From Takakia lepidozioides (taxonomy: Eukaryota > Streptophyta > Takakiopsida > Takakiales > Takakiaceae), in contig CM060734.1 in NCBI GenBank assembly GCA_030704615.1, forward strand, positions 44,100,042-44,160,041: a DNA stretch of 60,000 bases, in the 5' to 3' direction. The notes under the pieces are model-generated. The model had not been told where the DNA came from. It saw only the letters and a list, made by a program, of their open reading frames with translations, and did not search any database. A program made the position numbers and the translations under genes. Below are positions 1-10,890 of the stretch, one piece after another. Each line of letters opens with the position of its first letter. Position 1 is the stretch's first letter.

Positions 1-87
1 GCGAGATTCCAACGCCAGAGTCTGCTTCAAGCGTGGGACTTCGAATTGATCAAGTTCAAACCAACCACGCTCAGAACCGGAAGCCAT
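1..87 (-). CDS. N-terminal exon of an unidentified protein, runs off the left edge
   Basis: Read on the minus strand, an ATG at 87-85 opens a frame of 29 codons with no stop up to the edge. It begins M-A-S-G-S-E-R-G-W-F-E-L-D-Q-F-E-V-P-R-L, which looks like real protein sequence with mixed polar and hydrophobic residues. The pyrimidine-rich stretch just upstream (about 130-165) would be its 5' leader. I do not recognise the family. Only the tip is visible, so the call rests on coding appearance alone. Confidence 0.35.
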   Translation of the reverse strand, partial: MASGSERGWFELDQFEVPRLKQTLALESR

Positions 88-299
88 AGTGCTTACTTGC
101 TAAACTCTCAAAACACAGAAAAGCTCGAGCAGGCAAACTTTCTCCCTCTCTCTCTCTGCGCGCGAGACACAAGCCGTCATTTTGCCACTCCCTCACCCTT
201 CAATCATGCAGGATCCCCCGTATACAATCTACTGTTCTCAGGTGCTTTGTACGAACTAAATCCTCTGTCAACGATTTTAATTACCTCGCATCTCCACCA

Positions 300-681
300 T
301 GATTCCGGCGCTATGGGTTTGTTCCCCTTCCTCTACCGGACTTAATCCTATCTGGGGAATGTAGTTGATAGATGGGGCCTGACAAAGAAGACGGAATCTC
401 ACCAAGAGGACACCACAGAGTCACAGACACAGACCTCCAAAAACACTTTCATCCACCCACTCAAGCACACCGTTACACCCAGCGTACGCTCGCGTAAGAC
501 CCAAAAGCCACCACCCTCACTGCCACGGCAGTGAGGTTTAAATAGTATTAGGTCATAATCTAATCCTAGTGCCGCGTGGCACTTACATATAGGTCCACCA
601 GATGCCCTTCCACCACAGCCATAGAAAGAAGCCAGATCGCCCAGTCCCATCCTAATCTAATCCTAAACTAGCTGTTAGAAT
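300..681 (-). repeat. Inverted-repeat element, copy 1
   Basis: This 382-base segment is the reverse complement of 13509-13879, with only scattered differences. Shared landmarks include the ends ATTCTAA..GCTAG and GCGCCGGAATCA, and an internal near-palindrome around 520-535. No terminal inverted repeat within the element, coding potential or target duplication is visible, so the class (solo LTR, MITE or segmental duplicate) is open. The two copies lie 12.8 kb apart in opposite orientation and enclose the gypsy element and the broken condensin gene. Confidence 0.85.
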
Positions 682-2399
682 AAGACAGCCCCTAATAAAG
701 CCATCAGGTGTTGCCAGCTCATCCTCATGCGCAAGGTGTAAGTTCATCCAAACTTCATCCTGGCTCCGTCCATCCCTTAAATCATCCGGAGCATATCCCT
801 CCTCCATTCATCCATGTCGAAAAGGAAGGTGAGAAGGAATCCCAGCTCCACAGCCTTCCAAAACAAACAATTTATTGTTTAAAAAAATATGTTCTCTCTT
901 TTAAAAGGCAAATTTTGATAAATGGAAAAGAATATGCTCTACTATTGTTGCTTAAAATGCTATGGTCTTCTATATCCTTGCCTGGTTTTAAAGTTAATAA
1001 GAATGTCAAAATGGGATACATGATGTTACTACCATAGGCTGCTATGACTCACAAAATGATAGCTAAATGGCCCCTCTTGGATGCCCCTGTGGCAGCCTGA
1101 AAAGTTGTTTGGCAAGACATCTGGTTGAAAATCTGACCTGCTAAGATGGAGGCTCTGCAATCGCATTCTACCTTTCTTATGTACCCGGATCCCCCTCTCA
1201 ATTTCTGTTTATCTTGCTCGCCGCAAATTTTGAAAATTCTGGAGCATGGGTTGGTTGAATGTGCTTTTGCTAAGAGGTTTGGCATAACATTCATCTATTC
1301 AGAAGTCCCTACTCATTAATGATTTCTCCATTCTTCTGCTAAATCTTCTTGGTTCCAGTCCTTTGGTGCCGCGATCAAGTCTGGTGTTCCATTTGTGTCA
1401 TCCCGCCATGGAACATCTAGAAGGCAAGATGCTCACATGTATTTGATGGTAAACCTCTTCCTTATCACACACTCTTTGCAATATTTATTTTGATCTTTTG
1501 GTTGAAGGGAAAAAAGTATGGGGCATGTTGTTGGATTCAGTACACAAATGTAGTGAGAGCAGAAAGCAAGCCCTCCTTACCGGCTTTGACGCTAATTGGG
1601 CCGGAGACAAAATTCTCTGCCAACGACAATCTGCTACCCACCTTGTTTGGTCCCATTCCCTGAGGATGGGGAGCCTACTAATCCTTAGCACCCTCCAGTT
1701 GACAGAGATGGCCCTGATGTCAATTGGCGGCACAAGAAGAACAAAGAGCCAAAGTGCAAGCACATCTAAATTTTGAAACCCTCCAATGCAAACACTCAGG
1801 TCCCACACTTCATTCAAAGACCAGCTAATGTTCTCACAAGAGCCCAACTGGACTTTGGTTTTGTATCCTAATGACCTTTTCCTACTTCATTTCCTTGTTG
1901 GTTTTTTGCAGACACTTTTCAGCTTAGCTATTGATTACTAGGCATGAACTATATTCTTTCCAATATCTTGTGCAATCGAATGAACAGGAAAATGCCTGAC
2001 ACTTTATTTTTCTGGTTGTAAACAGAAATCACCTTGGCCACATACCTGGGTTGCACACAAACACCCAAGCTAATATAAATCACTTGGTGGAATTCTGTAG
2101 TTATGTTAGGTGGATCGTCAACCGTTGGCCATGTAGATAAATTTATCAAATCCAATATTGTACATATTAAATCAATTATAATTGAATATAAATTAAGTTA
2201 ATCACTCATGACTCTCTCAGAATACCTGAAGGGATATGTGGCATATTGAAAGCCAATGTATCATACTTTTTAAAGCAAAATTTGTAGTATTTGTAGTGCA
2301 CATGTTGAGCTCTAATAGTGGATTGCGGGTTTAAAAAAACACCTATTAGCACAAGTCCTACTATATGCATGATCTTCCGATGCTCCGTTACAATTAGAA
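682..2399. other. No supported gene
   Basis: Short open frames occur on both strands, but none shows a recognisable domain, splice structure or consistent coding character. The stretch is AT-rich towards its right end. Confidence 0.5.
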
Positions 2400-2411
2400 C
2401 TGATTTAATAT

Positions 2412-2494
2412 ATGCCCACCCCCGAAAGGGGGCAGTAGCCGCAAGGCGAAGTGGCTCTTAGTTACACTGGCCTCGGCCGGAATCTTCTCTCTCT
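2412..2494 (+). mobile_element. SINE-like short element, copy A, with CT-rich tail
   Basis: An 83-base GC-rich body in AT-rich surroundings. It starts with a hairpin of five C, a GAAA loop and five G, followed by a second small hairpin GCC-GCAA-GGC, a GAAGTGG box and a pyrimidine tail TTCTCTCTCTC. It is flanked by a direct duplication, TGATTTAATAT (2401-2411 and 2496-2506; the preceding C also matches). Related copies lie at 24762-24851 (same strand) and 57780-57898 (opposite strand). Body, simple-sequence tail and target duplication fit a SINE-type retroposon; the family is not one I can name. Confidence 0.75.
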
Positions 2495-2701
2495 CTGATT
2501 TAATATGAAGTTTGATTCAACTCGAGTTTTAGACTGCGTGGACATGAAATAACATTTGTTGTCGTTTGGATGAAATATTATTGTTAAAAAGACCATTTTG
2601 TTGTACATATATTTATGAATGTATATTAATTTGTTTGTGGGATGTTTTGTATTCTTGAATGAATATTGATACATTGTTTGTTGGTGCTTTTCGATAATTT
2701 G

Positions 2702-2728
2702 TTTTTTTTTTTTTTTTTTTTTTTTTTT
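2702..2728. repeat. Poly-T tract (27 T)
   Basis: Uninterrupted T run. It could be the tail of an antisense retroposed copy, but no parent sequence is recognisable beside it. Confidence 0.9.
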
Positions 2729-3382
2729 GTGCTTGCTAGAATGAAGAGACGTATCCTTAATCGGTACAGTTTTTCAATTGATCAAATTGCGAAAAATTGA
2801 TCGCTGCTTCTATACTGTGATCTCACTGACGATGATGGATATAACATAGTCATTGTGATTGTGAAAGAACTTTTAGCCAACATCCTCCCAAGCTCCAAAT
2901 GGACAATTACGTTCGATTCGAACAAAATTCAATCAAGCCCAAGCCTAAATTTGCACACAGTCGCAATGGCTAGACGGCACCATGAAGCTACCGTTTTACT
3001 TACAATAAATGTGCAGAAGGGGCTGGCCAAATCTACTGTATGCGAATCTCTTCAATCGTCCTCAATCATGACAAATGGAGCAGGCTTAGAAATTGGTTTG
3101 TGGGTTCAACATTCAATTTGCCCCTTTTGTGGGCTGGGATTTGAACCAATGTCGGCAGGGATGATAGCTTCGTGTAAATATGTTTACCACCCTTAGTGTG
3201 GAAATGTCCACTTTAGTTGTTCAACAAAATCTATTAAATGACCAAATAGATTATATAGTTGTGACTTATGCTAGCAAAGCAAAAGGTTATATCGTAATTG
3301 TAGGTAGTCACTTATCTTGGGGTTTTGTAGATGAGTTTTTCAACTTATAATTGTAGGGCCCATCTTTTTGTTCCTCAACAGG

Positions 3383-4027
3383 ATGGTTAGGATGACCATG
3401 CCTTATGTGGGAAGATCCTTTAGCAACGAGTACATGGGTCGCATCACTCTCTACGTGGTGTTGACATGTATGCTCGCAGCTTCAGGTGGTCTATTGTTTG
3501 GATATGACATTGGAATTTCTGGTATGCATTTCAAATAAATTGCTAACCAATCTTGGAATGAATGTTGCGAGGTTTGCTTTCAAAATTCAAATTGATAGAA
3601 ATTTCTATATTCATTTTTTAGACAACTTTATTCAAAGTTTCCTTTCTAACCTATTAGAAAGCCTCGTTGATATCCACTCATTCTCACAATTCTTTTCTTA
3701 CGGCAGGGGGAGTTACCTTACTGGACGATTTCTTAGCCAAATTTTTTCCCCAAGTGTTGCACTAAAGAACGACATGCCATTGAAAACAACTATTGCAAGT
3801 ACAATGATAAAAAATTGCAGACGTTCACCTCATCCTTGTACATTGTGGGCCTTGTTTCCACATACTTTGCCTTGTGGATAACTCGAGTATATGATCGCAG
3901 ACCAACTATGTTCATTGCAACTGGAGTCTTTCTTGCAATAGTAGTTCTTAATGCTACAGCTCAAGATGTTATCATGCTTATTTTTTGTAGGATTTTCCTT
4001 GGTTGTGGCGTTGGGTTTGCCAATCAG
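3383..4027 (+). pseudogene. Truncated, frameshifted STP-type monosaccharide/H+ symporter fragment
   Basis: Only the first part of a plant sugar transport protein (major facilitator superfamily, plasma-membrane hexose/proton symport) is present. Exon 1 (3383-3521) encodes the first membrane helix with the conserved GGLLFGYDIGISGG. An intron with GT at 3522 and AG at 3705-3706 follows, and exon 2 (3707-4027) continues with GVTLLDDFL. Near 3750-3765 the frame breaks: the reading frame meets TAA at 3763-3765, while the family sequence (ENNYCKY, then FTSSLY and DRRPTMF) resumes in a neighbouring frame. Exon 2 ends at a CAG/GT donor (4028), but no later exon with the remaining eight or so helices follows. 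An AG just before the ATG suggests an upstream leader intron. Family membership is clear; function is lost. Confidence 0.82.
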
Positions 4028-4500
4028 GTTAGCGTTTTTTTTCTTATGGTAGTACTTAACATTTTTGGGACAATTGTAGGTAGATGTTGTAATGTTCACA
4101 ATGAATCAAACAACCCTTAATACATGATCGAATAGAATAGCGAAGCCGCATGTTGTTTGAAAGAACATTAAAACCAAATCCATAATATAAAGTATTGATT
4201 GTACTAGGACTCATCCATAGCTCATCTATTCTCTCCTCGATTTCTTGAGAAGACACCCGTTACATTATGTCCAAAAACTCATTGTTGCTTCCTTTCCCAT
4301 CCAAGCGCAGAATATGCACTGCAATGACAGACATAAACCACAACTATCAAATACAATTTGAACATTGTTCAACAATCACATTTTAGCCAAGAACAACTCA
4401 TTATTTGTTGTCAATCACAATCAAAGACGATAGAAAGGGGCGTCCTAGATTGACGTTTCCGATTGCGAATTTGAAGATACAAATATTCGTGGGACAGCTT
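4028..4500. other. No supported gene
   Basis: Starts as the former intron of the transporter fragment and then becomes anonymous AT-rich sequence up to the minus-strand retroelement scrap. Confidence 0.5.
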
Positions 4501-4514
4501 CTCAAGAGACTCTT

Positions 4515-5180
4515 TCAAGTCCCGCCAAACTGCGCCAACAACCATTCCCAAAAGGCTGCCGGCATGGGAGGCATTTCTTGGTTTGTCGGAGCTCTCAAGG
4601 ATTCCTCGGGCTCCGACTCCTCGGATTCCTCCCGCTCTTGGGCGGCCTCGTTTTCGGAAACATGCATCGCTTCCTCAAACGGCCGCCTCGGTGACACGCC
4701 GCCCCCATCGGGCTCACCGGGATCATCATCTTTTGGGCCGTTCCGCTTTCGCTTCGGCTTGCCCGACCCCATGATGAGGCCAATCCCAAGGACGATCGCG
4801 TACTGAACTCTAAGCTCTGATACCAAATGTCGCGCACCTCACTTCGGTAAACTCCCCTTCAAGTCATAGTTACTCGCTTTGATGCGCGCGCCTGACTCCC
4901 AACCTGGCCGCCGGCCAACTTGGAGCTTCGGCTGCTCACCGGGACATAACGGTCCCCCTTCGCTTCCCTCTAAAACCCTCTACCTAATTGGGACTAGGAG
5001 AATTCCCTTTGGTAGATGGCAGTCCGGAACAGCTCCCCACTCTTTGGTCGCTTTCCGGCTCTCGCTTACTCACTAGTTTTTGGTCACCAACGGGCTTGCA
5101 CCGTTCTCGGGGTTACTACTCCCTATATATACTTCTGTAGCTGTCCGCGGGGGTTTCACAACCAGCCATGCCATTTTATG
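4515..5180 (-). mobile_element. Minus-strand LTR end, primer-binding site and gag start of an LTR retrotransposon
   Basis: On the minus strand, an LTR-like segment (from about 5180 or beyond down to 4828) ends in GCGCGACA. It contains a TATATATA box (5124-5131). Two bases later comes TGGTATCAGAGC (4825-4814), the standard primer-binding site complementary to the 3' end of initiator tRNA-Met. A leader and an open frame of 85 residues (ATG at 4772, stop near 4515) follow. That frame begins MGSGKPKRKR, is highly acidic and basic in blocks, and looks like a gag N-terminus. Beyond 4500 homology stops, so the element is truncated. The U3 boundary of the LTR is not resolved. Confidence 0.7.
4814..4825 (-). 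promoter_or_regulatory. tRNA-iMet primer-binding site
   Basis: The minus strand reads TGGTATCAGAGC, two bases after the CA end of the LTR-like segment. This is the canonical primer-binding site of many plant LTR retrotransposons. Confidence 0.8.
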
Positions 5181-5431
5181 GCGAACCACCACGAAGACCC
5201 TCGATTCCCGATGGTGAGTCGCGGTGAGTCTTGGCCCGCTCACCACGGCCCCTATGGACCGTGATGAGTCCCAAGACTCCCCACGACTCCCACCACGAGG
5301 TCTCCACCCCCATGGTGAGTCCTATGCCACCCCCACTAAGTCCCACTAAGCTACCACCACCCCTTGTGGAGCCACCCCCACCGCAACCCGGTGTGCGGGG
5401 CTCCACCTAGTGAGCGCCTCCGCCTCCTTGA

Positions 5432-6530
5432 GTGCCTTGGGCACTCAAGGGTGCTTCAGCCCCCGTACCTATCGCTGCTACTGCCCCCACCACAGGGGCA
5501 GCCCCTCTTGTGTCCCGACCTCCCTGCCCTCAAGGCAAAGGGCCGCGACACGAGTTGTGTGAAGCCATGGGAGTGATTTCAAATTGCCTCCCCCTTTTGA
5601 AGATGTTGCTGAAACAAACTGAAGTTCCGGATACTACTCCACGGAAAACTGATCATGGAGAGCAAATGCATAAGCAACAATACCCTGAGTACAACTTAGG
5701 GGAGGATTTTGAGTCCTTATTGGAATTTTTTGAAATCAGCACTGAAATGAATGGAGTTCCCCCACGATTCCAAATCAAGTCATTTCGGATCTGTCAAGGG
5801 AGAGGCTAGGCAACTGTTTGAGTCCAACATTAAGGACAAAAATGATATTACGTGGGTAGAAGCCACAGAATTGGCTTGCAAGCTCTTTCGTGAAGAAAAG
5901 CCCATAGCTTACACCACACCAAACTTAAAATTTCATTACAGCGACAGTGTGTGGAAATACTACACTAACTTGCGAACTGCAATCTGTAAGTCGGTTTTGA
6001 TTGCATCAGAGAGACCTGCTATTTTGAAACATTATTTTGTAAAGGGCTTGCCCCTTGCTGAGAAAGTGTTTCTGCAAAAACAGACTTACACCACTGAAGA
6101 TGAGATGGTGGAATTGAGTTGAAGAAAGGTTACGTCTCAAAGCTGCCGAGGCAGGCCTGTCTAAAGTTACCAACACGAAACACACTCATCTGACTAGTGA
6201 GAGTCACTGTGTAGAGCCTACTGATGGGGACCCTGGGGTGAAAGGTATTGCAGAAGATCTAGTCCGTTCCATTGTGCATGAGTTGTCATCTTTTCGTAAT
6301 GAAATCCAGGGAGAATTGCAAGCCTTTCAAAGATGAGGTAGGCTAGAACCCTACAGTCCCTGCCAAATCTGGGCCTCAAGGTAAAACCCATGCTGGCATT
6401 CGACATGACACCGGGACCTCAGTGGTGGCATGCATGATCTGCAAGTCCATCAAGCATTACACCAGGTGGTGCCCTTACCAATCTGACTTAGCTGCCCTGA
6501 TTGAACAGTTACAAAGAGACAAAAAATAGA
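5432..6530 (+). pseudogene. Gag with CCHC zinc knuckle (gypsy element 1)
   Basis: Two overlapping frames (to 5809, and 5751-6122) encode a Gag-like helical region with KGEARQLFES and WVEATELACKLF. After a stop near 6120, the nucleocapsid zinc knuckle appears at 6431-6472 as C-M-I-C-K-S-I-K-H-Y-T-R-W-C, which matches CX2CX4HX4C exactly. This would package element RNA in a functional copy. The frame breaks show it is no longer made as one protein. Confidence 0.75.
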
Positions 6531-6558
6531 AGGGTACTTTAAACGAACCTGGTCGTCT

Positions 6559-7705
6559 GTGAGGGTGCCAGATGACCATGGTAAGAACCCCAACACACTG
6601 GTAAGTGCTATTCTTTCTCGTGATTTCAAACTCATGCACTGTGAGGCCTATAAGTGCATTAGTAGAGACTGGATCCACCCATTGATGACACAATGTCATG
6701 TGGGCCACCTTTCCTTTCCATGTGTTATAGATACTGGCTGTACCATGTCTGCCATTCCACTTGGTACAGTTCGCATTCTTGGATTAAAGATTAGCTCTGC
6801 TCGTGGCCTTGTGGTTACCATAGCTGATGGCACGGCATATGAACCCATTGGGTTAGTCACCTTACCTATCCGCATTAGTGGGGAAACTGTCTTGTTGACC
6901 TGCATTGTCACCATGGGTGAACAAATTTTGCTGGGTCTGGATTGGATGAAGGGTGCAGAGGCCAACATTGACATCATGAACAATCTTATGTGTCTTCACA
7001 ATGGTGAAGGGCAACCTTACAAGGTGAGTCTAAGCCATGTTACTATTGCCACTGGGACCTCTATGGCCAACTATTCTCGTCTCAGGCTTCAAGCTGAGCA
7101 GATGAAGGAGCAGGTGGGTTTGCATTATAATTGGGCCAGATTCAGCCAGTTCCAACCACTTGGTGATACTTTGTACCAATGGCCTTTCCCTCCACCAGGT
7201 AAGAAGTCTGGACCTCCCCTGCCCGTGGCAAAGAACACCCTGTTGCTACGTTCTCCAATTGACTTCAGCATCCCTGCTTTTTCTCAGCGCATAGTACCTA
7301 CAGGCTTAGCTTTTGCTTGCCCTGCAGGTCATTTCCTTGAGGTTGAGGGCTGGAAAAAACTTACCCTCCAAAAGCACTGTCTGGTTTGCTTCTGGGGTTT
7401 TAGACAGGGGATTCAAGGGTGAGGTCACGTTACTGATTGCTAATCCTGAACGCATCAGCATCAGTGTCCGCAAGGGTCAGGTCCTTGCTAGGCTCACTGC
7501 TTCTCCTTTGTCTAAGCTGGCCTCTGTTCAAAAAGGTCTCAGTCTTCATGATATTGGGCTGGTGGACTCCCCTGTGGACCAACTCCAGGCGTTTGCCTCT
7601 CATTCTGGTTCCACTGACAAAGGCCCGCTTACTCCTGAAGCAGAGCAACATTTCCAGCAAGTCTTAAAGGATATCAAGGTGGGTGATCACCTTCCAATAG
7701 ATTAA
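6559..7705 (+). pseudogene. Retropepsin-type aspartic protease (gypsy element 1)
   Basis: The frame opening at 6559 carries the catalytic triad D-T-G at 6730-6738 within VIDTGCTMSAIPL. A flap-like segment (ADGTAYEPIG) and the second conserved strand, ILLGLDWM, follow. This is the protease that would process the Gag-Pol polyprotein. After about 7420 the homologous sequence continues in another frame to a stop at 7705, so a frameshift separates the protease from the linker to reverse transcriptase. Confidence 0.82.
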
Positions 7706-7725
7706 TCGCCTGCACCAGTTTCTAC

Positions 7726-9048
7726 ATGACAATCTCGACATCTTTAGTCAAGGGCTTCATGACTTTGGTTCGCACCACCCTTCTGGATCATGACATCATC
7801 ACGGATGGTAAGCCTATCAAACAACATGCTTACAGGGAGAGTGTTCGTGAGCACAAGGTCATTCAGGATGAGATTACCAAAATGCTTGATGCTGGTGTAA
7901 TCACCCCCTCCATATCCCCTTGGGCCAGTCCCATTGTCTTGGTGGGTAAGAAGGATGGCTCAACCCGTTTTAGCGTTGATTTTTGGCGTTTAAATGCCAT
8001 CACAAAGATGGATGTTTACCCTTTGCCATGCATCAATGAAACGCTTGATCAACTTAATGGGGCCACTATCTTCTCTTCCTTATATTTAGCCTCTGGCTTT
8101 TGGCAAGTTCCTTTAATTGCTGCTGCTAAGGAGAAAACTGCCTTCACCTGCAGGATGGGCCTCTTCCAATTTGAAACAATGCCTTTTGGCCTTTGCAACA
8201 CCACTGCTACATTTCAGCGCCTTATGGATGTAGTTTTAGGAAACCTTTGTTTGGAGTGTGCCTTGGTTTACATTGATGACATCAACATTTACTCTACAAC
8301 GTTTGATGCTCATCTGTTGGATTTACAGCGGGTTGTGTGCAGACTTCGTGCAGCCGGGCTTAAGGTTAAAGCCAAGAAGTGTGATATTTATATGGAACAG
8401 CTCCATTTCTTGGGCCATCTGCTTTCTGCTGCTGGCATCAGTCCTGACCCTGCTAAGATCCAAGATGTGTGGAACTATCCAGCCCCTCGGGATAAAACAT
8501 GCGTTAAAGCCTTCTTAGGCTTGGGTTCCTACTATCGTCGCTTCATTTTTCAGTTTGCCAAACTAGCTGCTCCACTCACTTGCTTGTTATCCAAGGATGC
8601 TCGTTTTGTATGGGGTACTGCTGAAACGTCCGCATTTGAGAAGCTCAAAATTGCACTAACCTCTGCTCATGTGCTTGCTTATCCTGATTTTACCTTGCCA
8701 TTTATCTTGCAAACTGATACCAATGATCTAGATATCTCTGTTGTGTTGAGCCAGATTCAAGATGGTCAGGAACATGCCATCGCCTACGCCTCTCACCGCC
8801 TTGATAAACATGAGCGCCATTACTCTATCACTGACAAGGAAGGCCTTGCAGTTATCTTTGGAGTCAAATATTTTCGGCAATATTTACATGGTTGTCATTT
8901 TACCATTGAAACTGATCATCTACCTTTAAAAGCCTTGCTAACCCCTTGTGAACTCACTGGCAGATTAGCTCGGTGGGCTCTCATTCTGCAAGGCTATGAC
9001 TTTACCATCTTCTACAAGCGTGGGAAGGATAATGTTAATGCAGATTGA
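7726..9048 (+). pseudogene. Reverse transcriptase and RNase H (gypsy element 1)
   Basis: An unbroken 440-codon frame. Reverse transcriptase: template-grip region SVDFWRLNAITKMD, PFGLCNTTATFQRLMD, and the catalytic Y-I-D-D box at 8269-8280 (Ty3/gypsy elements usually have Y-V-D-D or Y-I-D-D). RNase H follows from about residue 325 with LQTDTNDLDIS (first Asp), YSITDKEGLAVI (Glu) and ETDHLPLKALL (Asp). It stops after NVNAD at 9048, where related elements continue with a short tether to integrase. The W in DFWRLN replaces the usual DYR. It is the best preserved segment of this element, but it lacks a leader and partners in frame. Confidence 0.9.
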
Positions 9049-9483
9049 CTCAAGGCGAATCCAAAATCCCTGCACCTTACACTACCTTAAATGATCTAGT
9101 CTCCCCTGTTGCACGATCTCCATCACCTGCTGTGCCTATTTCAGATCCCTATGGCTTGTGTCATTTGCTGGACTATCCTTATGTTCCTCCAGATTTGCTT
9201 GACACTTGGGATCTTCTTCAGTTTGATGTTGGTTGACTCTCCCCTGGTATTGACATGAATTCTGGTCTGGTATCCTGCAGATGGGTCTGGTACTTTCCCT
9301 TACCTTAGAACTGCTCATCTTGTCTTGCGCCTGCCTTGGTTTGTTTCCTGACCGAGGGACTGAACTGAGCCTTACAGCCTGCTTGCCTCCTCATAGGCAG
9401 CCAACTGAAAATGAAGTCAGGATTACGAAAGGAAGAGAACGGGGGCTGCCACTTTCTTCTCGCTTGCACTAACCTGCTGTTAT

Positions 9484-10567
9484 GTGGCCATGAGTGATGT
9501 AGGCATGGATGATCCATTATACGATGCTCTTCTCCACAAGTGCAAAACCGGCACCCACCTTAGTGACATATCCAAGCTGCTCATGAGGCAAGTCAACTAT
9601 CACTTATCCAGCCACCGGGAAAGTGAAGGGAGATTGTTCAGAGTCACTGCTTTGGAAGGTACCTCTGCTGTGGAAGTCCCTTCTAGGTCCTCTGTCCCTG
9701 CTTTGCTCGAATTGTACCATGCTTCTACTTATGCTGGCCATTTGGGGGTTGCTAAAACTGTCAAGAGATTACAGGAGCAGTATCACTGGAAAGACTTAGT
9801 TAAAGATGTCTCAGCTATCAATGCAAGGTGTGTGCCCTGTCATGCTAAAACCATCCTACCTAGAACCGAAGCTCCCGTACCTCTGCAGCCAATCCCGGTG
9901 ACTGAACCATTTGCCAGGGTTGGCTTAGATCTAGTCGGACCCCTTAAATCCACGTCCAAGGGCCATGCATACCTTGCGGTTGCAACGGACTACCTGACGA
10001 AATGGGTTGAGCTCCGACCTCTGGTTGCTAAGGATAGTGATGAGGTGGTGCAGTTCTTCTTTGATAAGGTGATTCTTCGTCATGGTTGCCCTCTGGAAAT
10101 CCTCACGGATCAAGGTACAAAATTCTGCAACCAACTTATGGAGATTGTCTTGTTTAAATCTCAACACTAAGCATGCCGTTACTGCTCCCTACAATCCCTA
10201 ATGCAATGGTTTGACAGAACGATTTAACAAAACTATATGCCAGATGCTCGAGAAGAATGGGGCACTCATTGATGAATGGGATATTGCTGTGCCTATTCTG
10301 CTCTTTGCCTACAGGACTTCTATCCATGCCAGTACCAAAATCTCACCTTTTGAACTTTTATATGGTAGGAAATGTAGAACTCCTTTATATATCTCCTGGC
10401 TGCAAGTCTTGGCTACTGAGCCTGAAAATTGGGAAGTCTTTTTGCTTTCCATGGATGCTAGACGACGTAGTTTGCGGGAAACTGCAAAATCTAAATTATG
10501 TTTGCCCAAGCTGCTTAGGCAAAGAATTACAACCGCCGTGTTATGTATTCTGAGTCATTCAAGGTAG
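9484..10567 (+). pseudogene. Integrase (gypsy element 1), broken by a frameshift
   Basis: The zinc-binding HHCC domain is visible as HASTYAGHLGV and CVPCHAK. The catalytic core follows with Asp in VGLDLVGP and Asp in ILTDQGTKF. At about 10168 the frame stops. The continuation, including the third catalytic residue Glu in LTERFNKTI, lies in another frame from 10211. The product would insert element cDNA into the genome; this copy cannot make it intact. No chromodomain is recognisable after it. Confidence 0.85.
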
Positions 10568-10570
10568 GCC

Positions 10571-10890
10571 AGTCTGTTTGTGTGAGGATACACCTTGTAA
10601 ATTGCAGCCCAGCATCCAATGCGGCCGCGAGAGCACGGGTTTCCTCCAGTCACCCTAAATCCGCTGCAAAGAGGCCATTTGGGACAGTTTCTGGTTGTAC
10701 CTGCAATGAGGAAGTCATTGTGACTTGATTGTGGATGTGACATTCAAGCAGAAACACAGTTCTATCAAACCCTTCCAATGATCATACACATCTGGTTTAA
10801 GGAATGCTTACTCAGTATATCAGCATAAAAATGCACCCAATCAAATGGTACTGAGTCTCAAATCTCAGCACCAGCAGTTAGTTGTCAAAC
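10571..10890. other. Junction between gypsy element 1 and CAP-D2 relic
   Basis: The sequence after the integrase has no recognisable LTR or gene. It should hold the 3' end of the element and part of a former CAP-D2 intron. Confidence 0.45.

Larger units (their letters stand above)
5200..10570 (+). mobile_element. Decayed Ty3/gypsy LTR retrotransposon (Gag-PR-RT-RH-INT)
   Basis: Domains occur in Ty3/gypsy order on the plus strand: Gag with CCHC knuckle, aspartic protease, reverse transcriptase, RNase H, integrase. The reading frame is broken at least between 5809 and 5751 (overlapping frames), at 6122, around 7420 and 7705, after 9048, and at about 10168. LTRs were not found on either side. 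The 5' flank (5200-5560) is low-complexity and rich in GGTGAGTC and CCACTAAG motifs. The copy is not autonomous. It abuts the minus-strand LTR scrap on the left and the CAP-D2 relic on the right, where it probably landed in a former intron. Confidence 0.9.

Noticed and set aside
46-345. 99-codon plus-strand frame
   Set aside because: It overlaps the better-looking minus-strand start at 87 and runs into the inverted-repeat element.
5176-5406. Minus-strand Gly-rich frame and overlapping Pro-rich plus frames
   Set aside because: Produced by low-complexity GGTGAGTC/CCACC sequence; no domain.
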